Source: Lachnospiraceae bacterium (GTDB lineage: Bacteria > Bacillota > Clostridia > Lachnospirales > Lachnospiraceae). Taken from it: a stretch of 8,523 nt of DNA. Position 1 is the stretch's first letter. Every line of letters begins with the position of its first letter. This document shows positions 1 to 6,281 of this stretch, piece by piece. The stretch is taken from positions 1 to 8,523 of the forward strand of contig JAFTPY010000342.1 of NCBI GenBank assembly GCA_017463035.1, read 5' to 3'. The translations under genes and the position numbers were made by a program. The notes below the pieces were generated by a model, which was given only the letters and a program-made list of their open reading frames with translations, made no database searches and was not told the origin of the DNA.

Positions 1-413
1 AACAAAACATTGTACTGCTTTGTCTCATCATAATTCGGCGGCAGATATACATACGCATACTTTGTGGTCTCTGCCTTCTCCTCGGTATGGTACTGCTTGG
101 ACTTGTACTCAATGTGCTCTATGGTACCTCCGAAATCCTTCTGTGATGATGTATACACATTCGGAATCAAAACATCCTCAATCTTCACCGGCTTTCTGGT
201 CGGTACCGCCGTCGGCTTCGGGGTGGCCGTCGGTTTCGGGGTCGCCGTCGGTTTCGGGGTCGCGGTCGGTTCCGGAGTTGCTGTCGGCGCTTCCGTCAGC
301 TCCGGTGCTTCGGTAACGGTCTGATTTCCTTCTTCCTTATTACATGCCGCAAAACCGCAAAGTGCGGTAATACAGCAAATCCCCAACAATACTTTCTTAA
401 AATACTTTTTCAC
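1..413 (-). CDS. Exported CE1/feruloyl-esterase-type lipoprotein, N-terminal part only
   Basis: The first 137 residues of a lipoprotein are visible; the gene leaves the window at base 1. Residues 1-23 form a lipoprotein signal peptide (KKYFKK basic start, hydrophobic core) ending in FAAC with the lipidated Cys at 24. A Thr/Pro/Lys linker of TATPKP units follows. The last visible part has a beta-rich segment and then VYLPPNYDETKQYNVL, which is the approach to the oxyanion-hole LHG of CE1/esterase-D proteins (feruloyl, acetylxylan and S-formylglutathione esterases). The catalytic Ser-Asp-His lies outside the window, so activity is inferred. I chose a GTG start: AAGGAG at 422-427 is 8 nt from GTG but only 2 nt from an ATG at 417-419, and GTG puts the lipobox Cys at residue 24, exactly as in both neighbouring GH10 lipoproteins. 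It starts 26 nt after the GH10 stop, so it is probably cotranscribed. Likely role: removing ferulate or acetate side groups from xylan at the cell surface. Confidence 0.8.
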   Translation of the reverse strand, partial: MKKYFKKVLLGICCITALCGFAACNKEEGNQTVTEAPELTEAPTATPEPTATPKPTATPKPTATPKPTAVPTRKPVKIEDVLIPNVYTSSQKDFGGTIEHIEYKSKQYHTEEKAETTKYAYVYLPPNYDETKQYNVL

Positions 414-439
414 TGTCATAACTCCTTTAAATTTCCCAT

Positions 440-1798
440 TTATTTCAATGCCTGCAATGCCTTATAATAAGCATCCTTCCGCACACAGGCACGATTGAAC
501 AATCCGCAGTACGGTCCGTTCATTTTATAGCTGTAATCCGTCTTACTCATCATCGGGTCGTCGCAAATGCCCCAGATAGAAACATTGGATAACAGAATTT
601 CCTCTTCGTTTAAGCTCTTGTACATAGCAAACAGCTTGCCGTAAAACTCCGCGTGCTTCGCTTCCTGATTCTTATCAAAATTACGCACCGACATCTCCGT
701 TACATGCACCTTTACTCCAAGGTCGTGGAACATACGGATTGCTTTTTCTACCTTTGCAATATCTCCCGTATTCATGCAACCGGCCTGCTGTCCGTAACCA
801 CCGATATAACTCTGCATACCGATACCGTCACAAAGCTGCTTATAGGTACCGTCCGGGTTCTTTTCGTAGCTGTTAATGCTCTTAACCAAAGCAATGATTG
901 CATCTCTTTTTCCATCGAAAAAGGTATTGTAATCATTATAGTATAAATCAATGGATACCTCCGGGTTCTGTGCCTGAAGCCTCTCCACAGTCTCCTTTGC
1001 ACAAGCAAAGGAGTATTCCACGTAATCCGGTCCGATTAAGGTATAAAACATGTTCTCGTCGCTGTTCCGGTAGGTTCTGACATGACGCGGGTCATCTCCC
1101 TTGTAGTCTCCGCCGTCGCCCACCGCTTCGTTTACCACATCCCAGCAATATACCACGCCCGGGAATTTCGTCTCAAAATGAGTCACGACCTCGTCTATGT
1201 AATATTTCAAGCGGGCCTTCATGGTGGCCTGATCTACATACGGTGCCTTACCGTCATAGCCCTCGCGGAAAAACCAGTCACTCATGTAAGCATCCCATAC
1301 AAGCACATGGCCGCGTACCTTTATGCCGTTCTCCTGTGCAAAGGCAATAATCTCGTCTGCCTGACTGTAATTCATCACCGGCATTCCGTCCGGATTATTC
1401 TTACTTCCCGGCTGGTCCAGTAACGAATACGCCTTCATCTCATTGGATGCAGTCAGCACATGAAACTCGCTCTGCGCCATCGGAATATAATATTTATTAC
1501 TTAATTGTCCGTGACTGATTACCGTACCGAAGGTAAAACCGCACTCCAGTGCCGCATCCTTAATAAACTCATCCTCGTACGGATTCGGAGTCGGGGTCGG
1601 CTTTGGGGTGGCCGTAGGCTTCGGGGTAGCAGTCGGCTCCGGCGTCGGTGTAGCTGTCGGTTCCGGCGTGGTCGCTTCAGTCACAGCCGGTACCTCTGTC
1701 ACTTCCTCCGAACCGCCTCCGTTTCCGCAAGCCGCCATACTTCCCAGCAGCACTGCGCAGCACAATCCCGCAAATACTGTTTTCGAAAACTTTCTCAC
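440..1798 (-). CDS. GH10 endo-xylanase-like lipoprotein (copy 1)
   Basis: A surface lipoprotein of 452 aa expected to cleave internal beta-1,4 bonds of xylan. Residues 1-23 are a signal peptide ending MAAC (lipid Cys24), about 40-73 a TATPKP-type linker, and about 75-452 one GH10 barrel without a carbohydrate-binding module. GH10 landmarks are NEMK (119-122), RGHVLVW, the acid/base in WDVVNEA (Glu224), the nucleophile in HVTEM (Glu368) and SIWG (Trp409). Two active-site histidines usual in GH10 are replaced: the WH of LVWH is WD (Asp169), and the QxH motif reads QSY (Tyr331). Substrate preference may therefore differ from classical xylanase. GTG at 1798 is chosen because AGAGG (1806-1810) is 7 nt away; an in-frame GTG at 1819 has no good site. 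It begins 37 nt after the marR stop and precedes the esterase lipoprotein by 26 nt, with no terminator visible, so it is probably the middle gene of a marR-GH10-esterase operon. Confidence 0.92.
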   Translation of the reverse strand: MRKFSKTVFAGLCCAVLLGSMAACGNGGGSEEVTEVPAVTEATTPEPTATPTPEPTATPKPTATPKPTPTPNPYEDEFIKDAALECGFTFGTVISHGQLSNKYYIPMAQSEFHVLTASNEMKAYSLLDQPGSKNNPDGMPVMNYSQADEIIAFAQENGIKVRGHVLVWDAYMSDWFFREGYDGKAPYVDQATMKARLKYYIDEVVTHFETKFPGVVYCWDVVNEAVGDGGDYKGDDPRHVRTYRNSDENMFYTLIGPDYVEYSFACAKETVERLQAQNPEVSIDLYYNDYNTFFDGKRDAIIALVKSINSYEKNPDGTYKQLCDGIGMQSYIGGYGQQAGCMNTGDIAKVEKAIRMFHDLGVKVHVTEMSVRNFDKNQEAKHAEFYGKLFAMYKSLNEEEILLSNVSIWGICDDPMMSKTDYSYKMNGPYCGLFNRACVRKDAYYKALQALK

Positions 1799-1835
1799 TG
1801 TAATACCTCTTTCTCTCACAAAACAAAATCTCTGC

Positions 1836-2255
1836 TTATGCCAAATTCTCCGTCAAACGTCCGAGAAGTGAAATCAACTGATCCTTCTCCTCCTCGGAAA
1901 ATCCGGCAAAACCCTTTTCTTCCATTTCTTCCACCACATGGTCTACCTGTTCCGCAAGACGGCGTCCTTCTTCCGTCAAAAAAATACGGAACGCACGCTT
2001 CCCGCCGGACACATGATCCACTTCTTTGCGAATCATGCCACGCTTCTCCATATTGGATAAAAGTACCACCATAGTAGCCGGCTCCACATGACAAAGAGCG
2101 GCCAGCTCCTTTTGCAGATACCCCTCCTGATAGCGCAAACGGGACAAAACCTTCGGCTGTCCCGGAGACAGATTCAACTCCCGGAACCCTGTCCAACAGC
2201 TCTTCTGATGAGCTGCGGAAGCACTCAATAACGATACAATCAACTGTTCTCTCAT
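1836..2255 (-). CDS. MarR-family transcriptional regulator, possibly CinR-like
   Basis: A DNA-binding repressor of 139 aa, the normal MarR length. Helices at about 1-28 and 100-135 would form the dimer interface. The winged helix runs from about 29 (LSPGQPKVLSRL) through YLQKELAAL and the recognition helix EPATMVVLLSNMEKRG (58-73) to the wing VDHVSGGKRAFRIFLTEEG (79-97). The usual DxR of the wing is changed to a GGKR form. ATG at 2255 is preceded by GGAGG with 6-nt spacing; a longer upstream start lacks such a site. It is the first gene of an operon with a GH10 and a CE1-type esterase. A TTAG-N4-CTAA dyad just downstream of its promoter recurs at the cytosolic esterase promoter, which suggests autoregulation plus control of that gene. 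Established precedent: CinR of Butyrivibrio fibrisolvens is a MarR-family repressor of an adjacent cinnamoyl ester hydrolase gene. The ligand here, perhaps a hydroxycinnamate, is inference. Confidence 0.9.
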   Translation of the reverse strand: MREQLIVSLLSASAAHQKSCWTGFRELNLSPGQPKVLSRLRYQEGYLQKELAALCHVEPATMVVLLSNMEKRGMIRKEVDHVSGGKRAFRIFLTEEGRRLAEQVDHVVEEMEEKGFAGFSEEEKDQLISLLGRLTENLA

Positions 2256-2320
2256 TCTATTCCTCCGAATGCATTCCCCGCCGCTCCCGGAAACATCCCG
2301 TAACAACGGAAAATCTTAAA

Positions 2321-2332
2321 TTAGAAACCTAA
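2321..2332. promoter_or_regulatory. Candidate MarR operator at the marR promoter
   Basis: TTAGAAACCTAA has 4-bp inverted arms (TTAG/CTAA) around AAAC. It lies about 10-20 nt downstream of the predicted marR transcription start, where a bound dimer would block transcription. The same arms and spacing occur at 4054-4065. Binding is inferred. Confidence 0.55.
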
Positions 2333-2348
2333 CTGATATGTACCTTAC

Positions 2349-2376
2349 ATTATACCTTTTTTTTGCTAAATGTCAA
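2349..2376 (-). promoter_or_regulatory. Sigma-70-type promoter of the marR-GH10-esterase operon
   Basis: On the minus strand a consensus TTGACA (2371-2376) is followed after 16 nt by a consensus TATAAT (2349-2354). The spacer contains an A8 run. Transcription would start near 2342, giving a leader of about 87 nt before marR that contains the dyad at 2321-2332. Confidence 0.8.
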
Positions 2377-2399
2377 GCATCAGGCACTTCTCCGACCGT

Positions 2400-2438
2400 A
2401 AAACAGGGCTGTCGCATCCAACCGTCTGCAGCAACCCC
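2400..2438 (-). terminator. Possible intrinsic terminator after GH10 copy 2
   Basis: In the minus-strand transcript GGGGTTGCTGC can pair with GCGACAGCCCT (arms 2428-2438 and 2405-2415, one mismatch, some G-U pairs, 12-nt loop), followed by GTTTT. The position between the GH10 stop and the marR promoter fits, but the U tract is short, so this call is tentative. Confidence 0.4.
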
Positions 2439-2443
2439 GTCCT

Positions 2444-3859
2444 TTATTCTTCGGTCTTTGTCATTGCTTCCAAAACCTTATAATATGCATCCTTCTTCTT
2501 GCAATCTTCATCGTACAGACCGCAATACGGAGAATTCTGTCTGTAATTTCCGTCATACTCGCTCATATCCGGATTATCATTAATTCCCCAGATAGAGATA
2601 TTGGTAATCATCCTTTCCTTCTCGTTCAATGCTACATACATATCAAACAAGCGTCCGCAGAACTCGGCATGCTCCGCCATCAGCTCCGGGTCATAGTTAC
2701 GTACCGCCATCTCCGTCACATGTACCTCTACACCCAGTGCATGATACATCTCAATAGCCTCGCGAATCATCTCGATGTGAGAATCCTCAAGACAGCCTTC
2801 CTGCTCACCGTAGCCGCCGATGTAGCTCTGTAAGCCCACACCCTCACAAAGCTTACGATACTTACCGTTCGCATCCTTGGCATAGCTGTTAATGCTCTTT
2901 ACCACTTCACAAATGGAGTCTCTCTTCTCCGGTAAATAAGCATTGTAATCATTGTAGAACAGCGTAATGCTTACCTCCGGATTCTTCTTCTGCAGCTTCT
3001 CAACCACATCCTTTGCATAAAGGAAGGACAGCTCTACATAATCATCTCCGATGATATTATAAAACTGATTCTCGGTGCTGCCGCGCAACGTACGAATGTG
3101 ACGTGCATCAGAGGAATCATAATCATCCTTGCTGTCACCTACCGCCTCGTTTACCACATCCCAGCAATATACCACACCCGGAAACTCCGTCTCAAAGTGG
3201 GTAATCACCGTTTCAATATAATACTGCAAACGCTTCTTCATGGTCGCCTTATCCACATACGGCGTATCGTTTTTATAGCCTTCGCGGAAAAACCAGTCAG
3301 ACATATAAGCATCCCATACAAGTACATGTCCTCTCACACCGATGCCCAAAAGCTCCGCTCTGGACACAATGGCATCTGCCTGGGAAAAATCAATGGCCGG
3401 CATCCCGTTGGTGCTGGTCTGGGACATTCCCTGATTCAACATGGAGTACGCCTTCATTTCGTTCGCTGCAGTTACACTGTTAAAATCGTCCATGACCATC
3501 ATGGTGTAATTCAAATCCCGTGCGGAATATGCACTAACCACCGTTCCGAAGCTGAAACCGCAATCTGCAGCCGCATCCTTTAAGGTTCCTTCTATCCTTA
3601 CCACCGGCTCCTTGGTCGGTTCCGGGGTCTCGGTAACCTGCGGCGCCTCCGTTGTCTTCGGTGCCTCCGTGGCCTTCGGTGCTTCCGTGGCCTTCGGTAC
3701 TTCCGTCGCTACCGGTGCCTTGGTCGGTGCAACAGTAGCCGTTACTTCCGGCGTCGGATCTGCGCTCACCGGCGCATCCCCCTTCCCGCAAGCTCCCATT
3801 CCGAACAATAAGGTCAGACAGCATACACCCGCTGCCGCTCTTTTCCATAACTTGTGCAT
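2444..3859 (-). CDS. GH10 endo-xylanase-like lipoprotein (copy 2)
   Basis: A 471-aa surface lipoprotein, paralogous to the GH10 at 440-1798 and closely similar through the catalytic core (both share RGHVLVWDAYMSDWFFREGY). The signal peptide ends MGAC with lipid Cys24; a linker of TEAPKA units spans about 36-85; the GH10 barrel covers about 90-471. NEMK is at 133-136, the acid/base Glu238 in WDVVNEA, the nucleophile Glu383 in HVTEM. Like its paralogue it has Asp (183) where GH10 normally has the His of LVWH, and Tyr (346) in QSY where QxH is usual. ATG at 3859 is chosen over an in-frame start at 4024 because the predicted promoter (3948-3975) lies between them and because Cys24 aligns with the other two lipoproteins. 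The ribosome binding site, AAGG 11 nt upstream, is weak. It is transcribed on its own toward marR and divergently from the cytosolic esterase. Expected role: cell-surface attack on xylan or a related glycan. Confidence 0.92.
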   Translation of the reverse strand: MHKLWKRAAAGVCCLTLLFGMGACGKGDAPVSADPTPEVTATVAPTKAPVATEVPKATEAPKATEAPKTTEAPQVTETPEPTKEPVVRIEGTLKDAAADCGFSFGTVVSAYSARDLNYTMMVMDDFNSVTAANEMKAYSMLNQGMSQTSTNGMPAIDFSQADAIVSRAELLGIGVRGHVLVWDAYMSDWFFREGYKNDTPYVDKATMKKRLQYYIETVITHFETEFPGVVYCWDVVNEAVGDSKDDYDSSDARHIRTLRGSTENQFYNIIGDDYVELSFLYAKDVVEKLQKKNPEVSITLFYNDYNAYLPEKRDSICEVVKSINSYAKDANGKYRKLCEGVGLQSYIGGYGEQEGCLEDSHIEMIREAIEMYHALGVEVHVTEMAVRNYDPELMAEHAEFCGRLFDMYVALNEKERMITNISIWGINDNPDMSEYDGNYRQNSPYCGLYDEDCKKKDAYYKVLEAMTKTEE

Positions 3860-3947
3860 CTTTTTTCTTTCCTTCCCTTCTCCATAAAAAAAGTTCCGCG
3901 CCCCCATAAACGGCACGAACAGAAGTCCCAATAACCTTCCGAATACT

Positions 3948-3975
3948 ATTTTAGCTTCTTTTTTCCGAAAGTCAA
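3948..3975 (-). promoter_or_regulatory. Promoter of GH10 copy 2
   Basis: On the minus strand TTGACT (3970-3975), 16 nt, TAAAAT (3948-3953). The predicted start near 3941 gives an untranslated leader of about 80 nt and excludes the longer upstream reading of the GH10 gene. No TTAG-N4-CTAA dyad is seen at this promoter, so it may not belong to the MarR circuit. Confidence 0.6.
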
Positions 3976-4017
3976 TTAACATTCTGTGAACGTCAGGAAC
4001 TTTCTGTAAAACTTTTG

Positions 4018-4046
4018 TTGACATCCCTTCCCCGATATGCTATTCT
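4018..4046 (+). promoter_or_regulatory. Promoter of the cytosolic esterase gene
   Basis: Consensus TTGACA (4018-4023), 17-nt spacer, TATTCT (4041-4046) with a TG at 4038-4039 making an extended -10. Predicted start near 4052-4054, directly at the operator-like palindrome. Confidence 0.7.
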
Positions 4047-4053
4047 CTATTTG

Positions 4054-4065
4054 TTAGAATTCTAA
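4054..4065. promoter_or_regulatory. Candidate MarR operator, perfect 12-bp palindrome
   Basis: TTAGAATTCTAA is a perfect palindrome located at the predicted transcription start of the esterase gene. It shares TTAG-N4-CTAA with the dyad in the marR leader. MarR proteins typically bind such dyads overlapping the start or -10. Binding is inferred from shared sequence and position. Confidence 0.6.
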
Positions 4066-4103
4066 TTCATAGGCATTTTTGCTTGTTTCAGGAGGTAGTT
4101 AAT

Positions 4104-4922
4104 ATGAGCTTTCATTATGAGACCCCTCAGGGCTTTGATGTAATGTCCGCTGCCTGCGAAGGCTGGACCCGCGAGACCGTTACTTACCCGTCCAAAACCA
4201 CCGGGGCGGACCGTCTTTGCCACGTCATTCTCCCGGCAGGATATTCTGCCGAAAAGACGTACCCGGTTCTGTATTTACTCCACGGCATCGGCGGTGACCA
4301 CAACGAGTGGCTTGGCGGCAATCCGCTGGAGGTTGTAGGCAATCTTGCGGGAACCGGCAAAGCTGCGGAAATGATTGTTGTCATTCCGAATGTCCGCGCC
4401 ATGAAGGAAGATGCCGTTCCGCAGGAGGTTTTCGGCCCGGCAAATATTGCGGCCTTTGACAATTTTATCAACGATTTGAGAGACGACTTAATGCCGTTTA
4501 TCAAAGCGAATTACAGTATCAAAACCGGCCGCGAAAACACTGCCGTTGCCGGCCTGTCCATGGGTGGCAGAGAGTCCCTTTTCATCGGCTTTACCATGCC
4601 GGAAACCTTCGGCTACATCGGTGCTTTCAGTCCGGCACCGGGCCTTTTACCGCTATCCTTCCCGGATGCGGGCAACCGTCCGGCGTTCCCGGGACAGTTT
4701 ACCGAAGATGATTTGGCCGTGAAAGCAGGCGCACCGGCTCCGCTCTTTCTTATGATGTGTAACGGGGAACAGGACGAAATCGTAAAGTTCTGTACCGCAG
4801 GTTATGAGGCCGCACTTAATAAAAACGGTGTGGAGCATCTGTACTATACCATGCCGGGCGGACATGATTTTACCGTTTGGAAGAACGGCTTGTATCATTT
4901 TGCAAAGAGAATTTTTAAATAA
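4104..4922 (+). CDS. Cytosolic alpha/beta-hydrolase esterase, CE1/esterase-D type, possibly CinB-like
   Basis: An intracellular serine esterase of 272 aa without signal peptide or membrane segment. The alpha/beta-hydrolase landmarks are clear: PVLYLLHG (oxyanion strand and HG at 60-61), the nucleophile elbow GLSMGG with Ser152, the acid in GEQDE (Asp224) and the base in GGHDF (His254). This layout is that of CE1 / S-formylglutathione-hydrolase-like esterases, which include feruloyl, cinnamoyl and acetylxylan esterases. The neighbouring xylanases and exported CE1-type lipoprotein favour hydroxycinnamoyl or acetyl esters of imported xylo-oligosaccharides; the exact ester is not shown by sequence. 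ATG at 4104 follows AGGAGG with 8-nt spacing; an in-frame ATG at 4083 precedes that site and is unlikely. It is a single-gene unit, divergent from GH10 copy 2, with an operator-like palindrome at its start site and a strong terminator behind it. Confidence 0.88.
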   Translation: MSFHYETPQGFDVMSAACEGWTRETVTYPSKTTGADRLCHVILPAGYSAEKTYPVLYLLHGIGGDHNEWLGGNPLEVVGNLAGTGKAAEMIVVIPNVRAMKEDAVPQEVFGPANIAAFDNFINDLRDDLMPFIKANYSIKTGRENTAVAGLSMGGRESLFIGFTMPETFGYIGAFSPAPGLLPLSFPDAGNRPAFPGQFTEDDLAVKAGAPAPLFLMMCNGEQDEIVKFCTAGYEAALNKNGVEHLYYTMPGGHDFTVWKNGLYHFAKRIFK

Positions 4923-4945
4923 GCATCCTCATCATTTTTCCTAAT

Positions 4946-4986
4946 AAACAAGGCGCCGCCTCCCCTTCGGAAGCAACGCCTTGTTT
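4946..4986. terminator. Bidirectional intrinsic terminator between convergent genes
   Basis: Perfect 10-bp arms AAACAAGGCG (4946-4955) and CGCCTTGTTT (4977-4986) enclose a 21-nt loop that contains CTTCGGAAG. The plus-strand transcript ends TTGTTTTGTTTT. The hairpin serves the esterase and, read in reverse, the aminotransferase whose stop is at 5007. Confidence 0.85.
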
Positions 4987-5006
4987 TGTTTTCCGTTACT
5001 CTTCGT

Positions 5007-6239
5007 TTATTTCGTTCCTGTTTCAAATACATATCTATCTAAGCGCTCCAACGCTTCCTGTACTCTCGAAAACGGCAACGCCAGATTCATACGGATAGCA
5101 TACTTTCCGTGAAACGCCCGACCGTCCTGCCAAAGCACACCCACGGAAATCCCCGCTTGTTGCAACTCATCCATTGTTTTACCGTGCGCCTTGCACCACT
5201 CTTCACAGTCTAAAAACAGCATATAGGTTGCCTGTGGCTTTGACACTTTCACTCCCTTCCAACGGGTTGTAATATATTCATAAGCATACTCAATATTCTT
5301 TGTCAGAACCTCCTTTAATTCTGCCAACCATTCCTCGCCCGCCGGGGTATATGCCCCCATTAACGCATACATGGATAGCAGATTCATCGTATTGTAATGA
5401 CACAACGAAGCTTCCTTTCGCAGTCTGTCCCGGAGTCTTTCATTATACACAATATGATAACTTCCGATCAGTCCCGCCAGATTAAAGGTCTTGGACGGTG
5501 CATAAAAGGCAATTGTCCTCGCTTTTGCGTCCTCCGACACCGACTGGGTCGGGATATGCCGATAGTCCGCCAAATATAAATCCGACCAGATTTCATCAGA
5601 GATTACGTACACATCATACTTTTGAAACAGCTCCATAGCTCTTTCAATCTCCCAACGCTCCCAGGCCCGTCCCGTCGGATTGTGAGGACTGCAAAAAATC
5701 GCGGCATGAATGTGCTGCTCCTTTATTTTCCGTTCCATATCTTCAAAATCCATACGCCACACATTATTTTCATCAAGCACAAGCGGACTGTGTACCAGCT
5801 CGTACCCCGCATTTCCGAGGGCACCGGTAAACCCCACATAGGTCGGTGCATGCACCAGTATCTTGTCCCCCCGGGAGCACAAAATCCCCGCTGCGCTGAC
5901 TACACCGCCCAGCACACCGTTTTCATAGCCGATACATTCTGCCGTCAGGCCTTCCGCGCCGTTCCGCTCGGTCTGCCATTTGATAATCGCATCAAAATAC
6001 TCTTCCCGCGGCGAAAAATACCCGTATACCGGATGAGAAAGACGCGCTTTAATCGCCGCCGGTATGGATGGTGCCGTGGCAAAATTCATATCCGCCACCC
6101 ACATAGGGATTGCGTCAAACCCGTTCCGAATCGGCACGGAAAAATATCCTTCCCCGGATTCTCTGGCCGCCGCAGGCATGTCCACTGCAAGAGCATCCTT
6201 TCCGGCACGTTCAATGATGGATGTAAAATCGTATTTCAT
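5007..6239 (-). CDS. MalY/PatB-type PLP-dependent C-S lyase / aminotransferase
   Basis: A fold-type I PLP enzyme of 410 aa, full length for the MalY/PatB group (cystathionine beta-lyase-like, class I/II aminotransferase superfamily). N-terminal IPMWVADMNF (44-53) is the group's signature. HNPTG (186-190) carries the Asn that contacts the PLP ring hydroxyl, SDEIW (214-218) the Asp that contacts the pyridine nitrogen, and APSKTFN (247-253) the PLP-binding Lys250. IRMNLALP (382-389) has the Arg expected to hold the substrate carboxylate. Members split cystathionine or cysteine conjugates to thiol, pyruvate and ammonia; some act as aminotransferases. Which one applies here is open. ATG at 6239 follows AAGGAGG by 5 nt. 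The gene starts 42 nt after the stop of the 277-aa unknown gene, with no terminator or convincing promoter between, so they are probably cotranscribed. It converges on the esterase and shares its terminator. Confidence 0.9.
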   Translation of the reverse strand: MKYDFTSIIERAGKDALAVDMPAAARESGEGYFSVPIRNGFDAIPMWVADMNFATAPSIPAAIKARLSHPVYGYFSPREEYFDAIIKWQTERNGAEGLTAECIGYENGVLGGVVSAAGILCSRGDKILVHAPTYVGFTGALGNAGYELVHSPLVLDENNVWRMDFEDMERKIKEQHIHAAIFCSPHNPTGRAWERWEIERAMELFQKYDVYVISDEIWSDLYLADYRHIPTQSVSEDAKARTIAFYAPSKTFNLAGLIGSYHIVYNERLRDRLRKEASLCHYNTMNLLSMYALMGAYTPAGEEWLAELKEVLTKNIEYAYEYITTRWKGVKVSKPQATYMLFLDCEEWCKAHGKTMDELQQAGISVGVLWQDGRAFHGKYAIRMNLALPFSRVQEALERLDRYVFETGTK

Positions 6240-6281
6240 GGAGACCTCCTTTATAGTAAAACTTTTCTCTGTATATTTGTT

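Noticed and set aside
64..324. Plus-strand reading frame rich in VAVGFG repeats (similar ones at 1608-1871 and 3612-3887)
   Set aside because: These are the antisense of the Thr/Pro linker repeats of the three lipoprotein genes; there is no ribosome binding site and composition follows the opposite strand.
3860..4024. 55-residue N-terminal extension of GH10 copy 2
   Set aside because: The predicted promoter lies inside it, and it would bury the lipoprotein signal peptide far from the N terminus.
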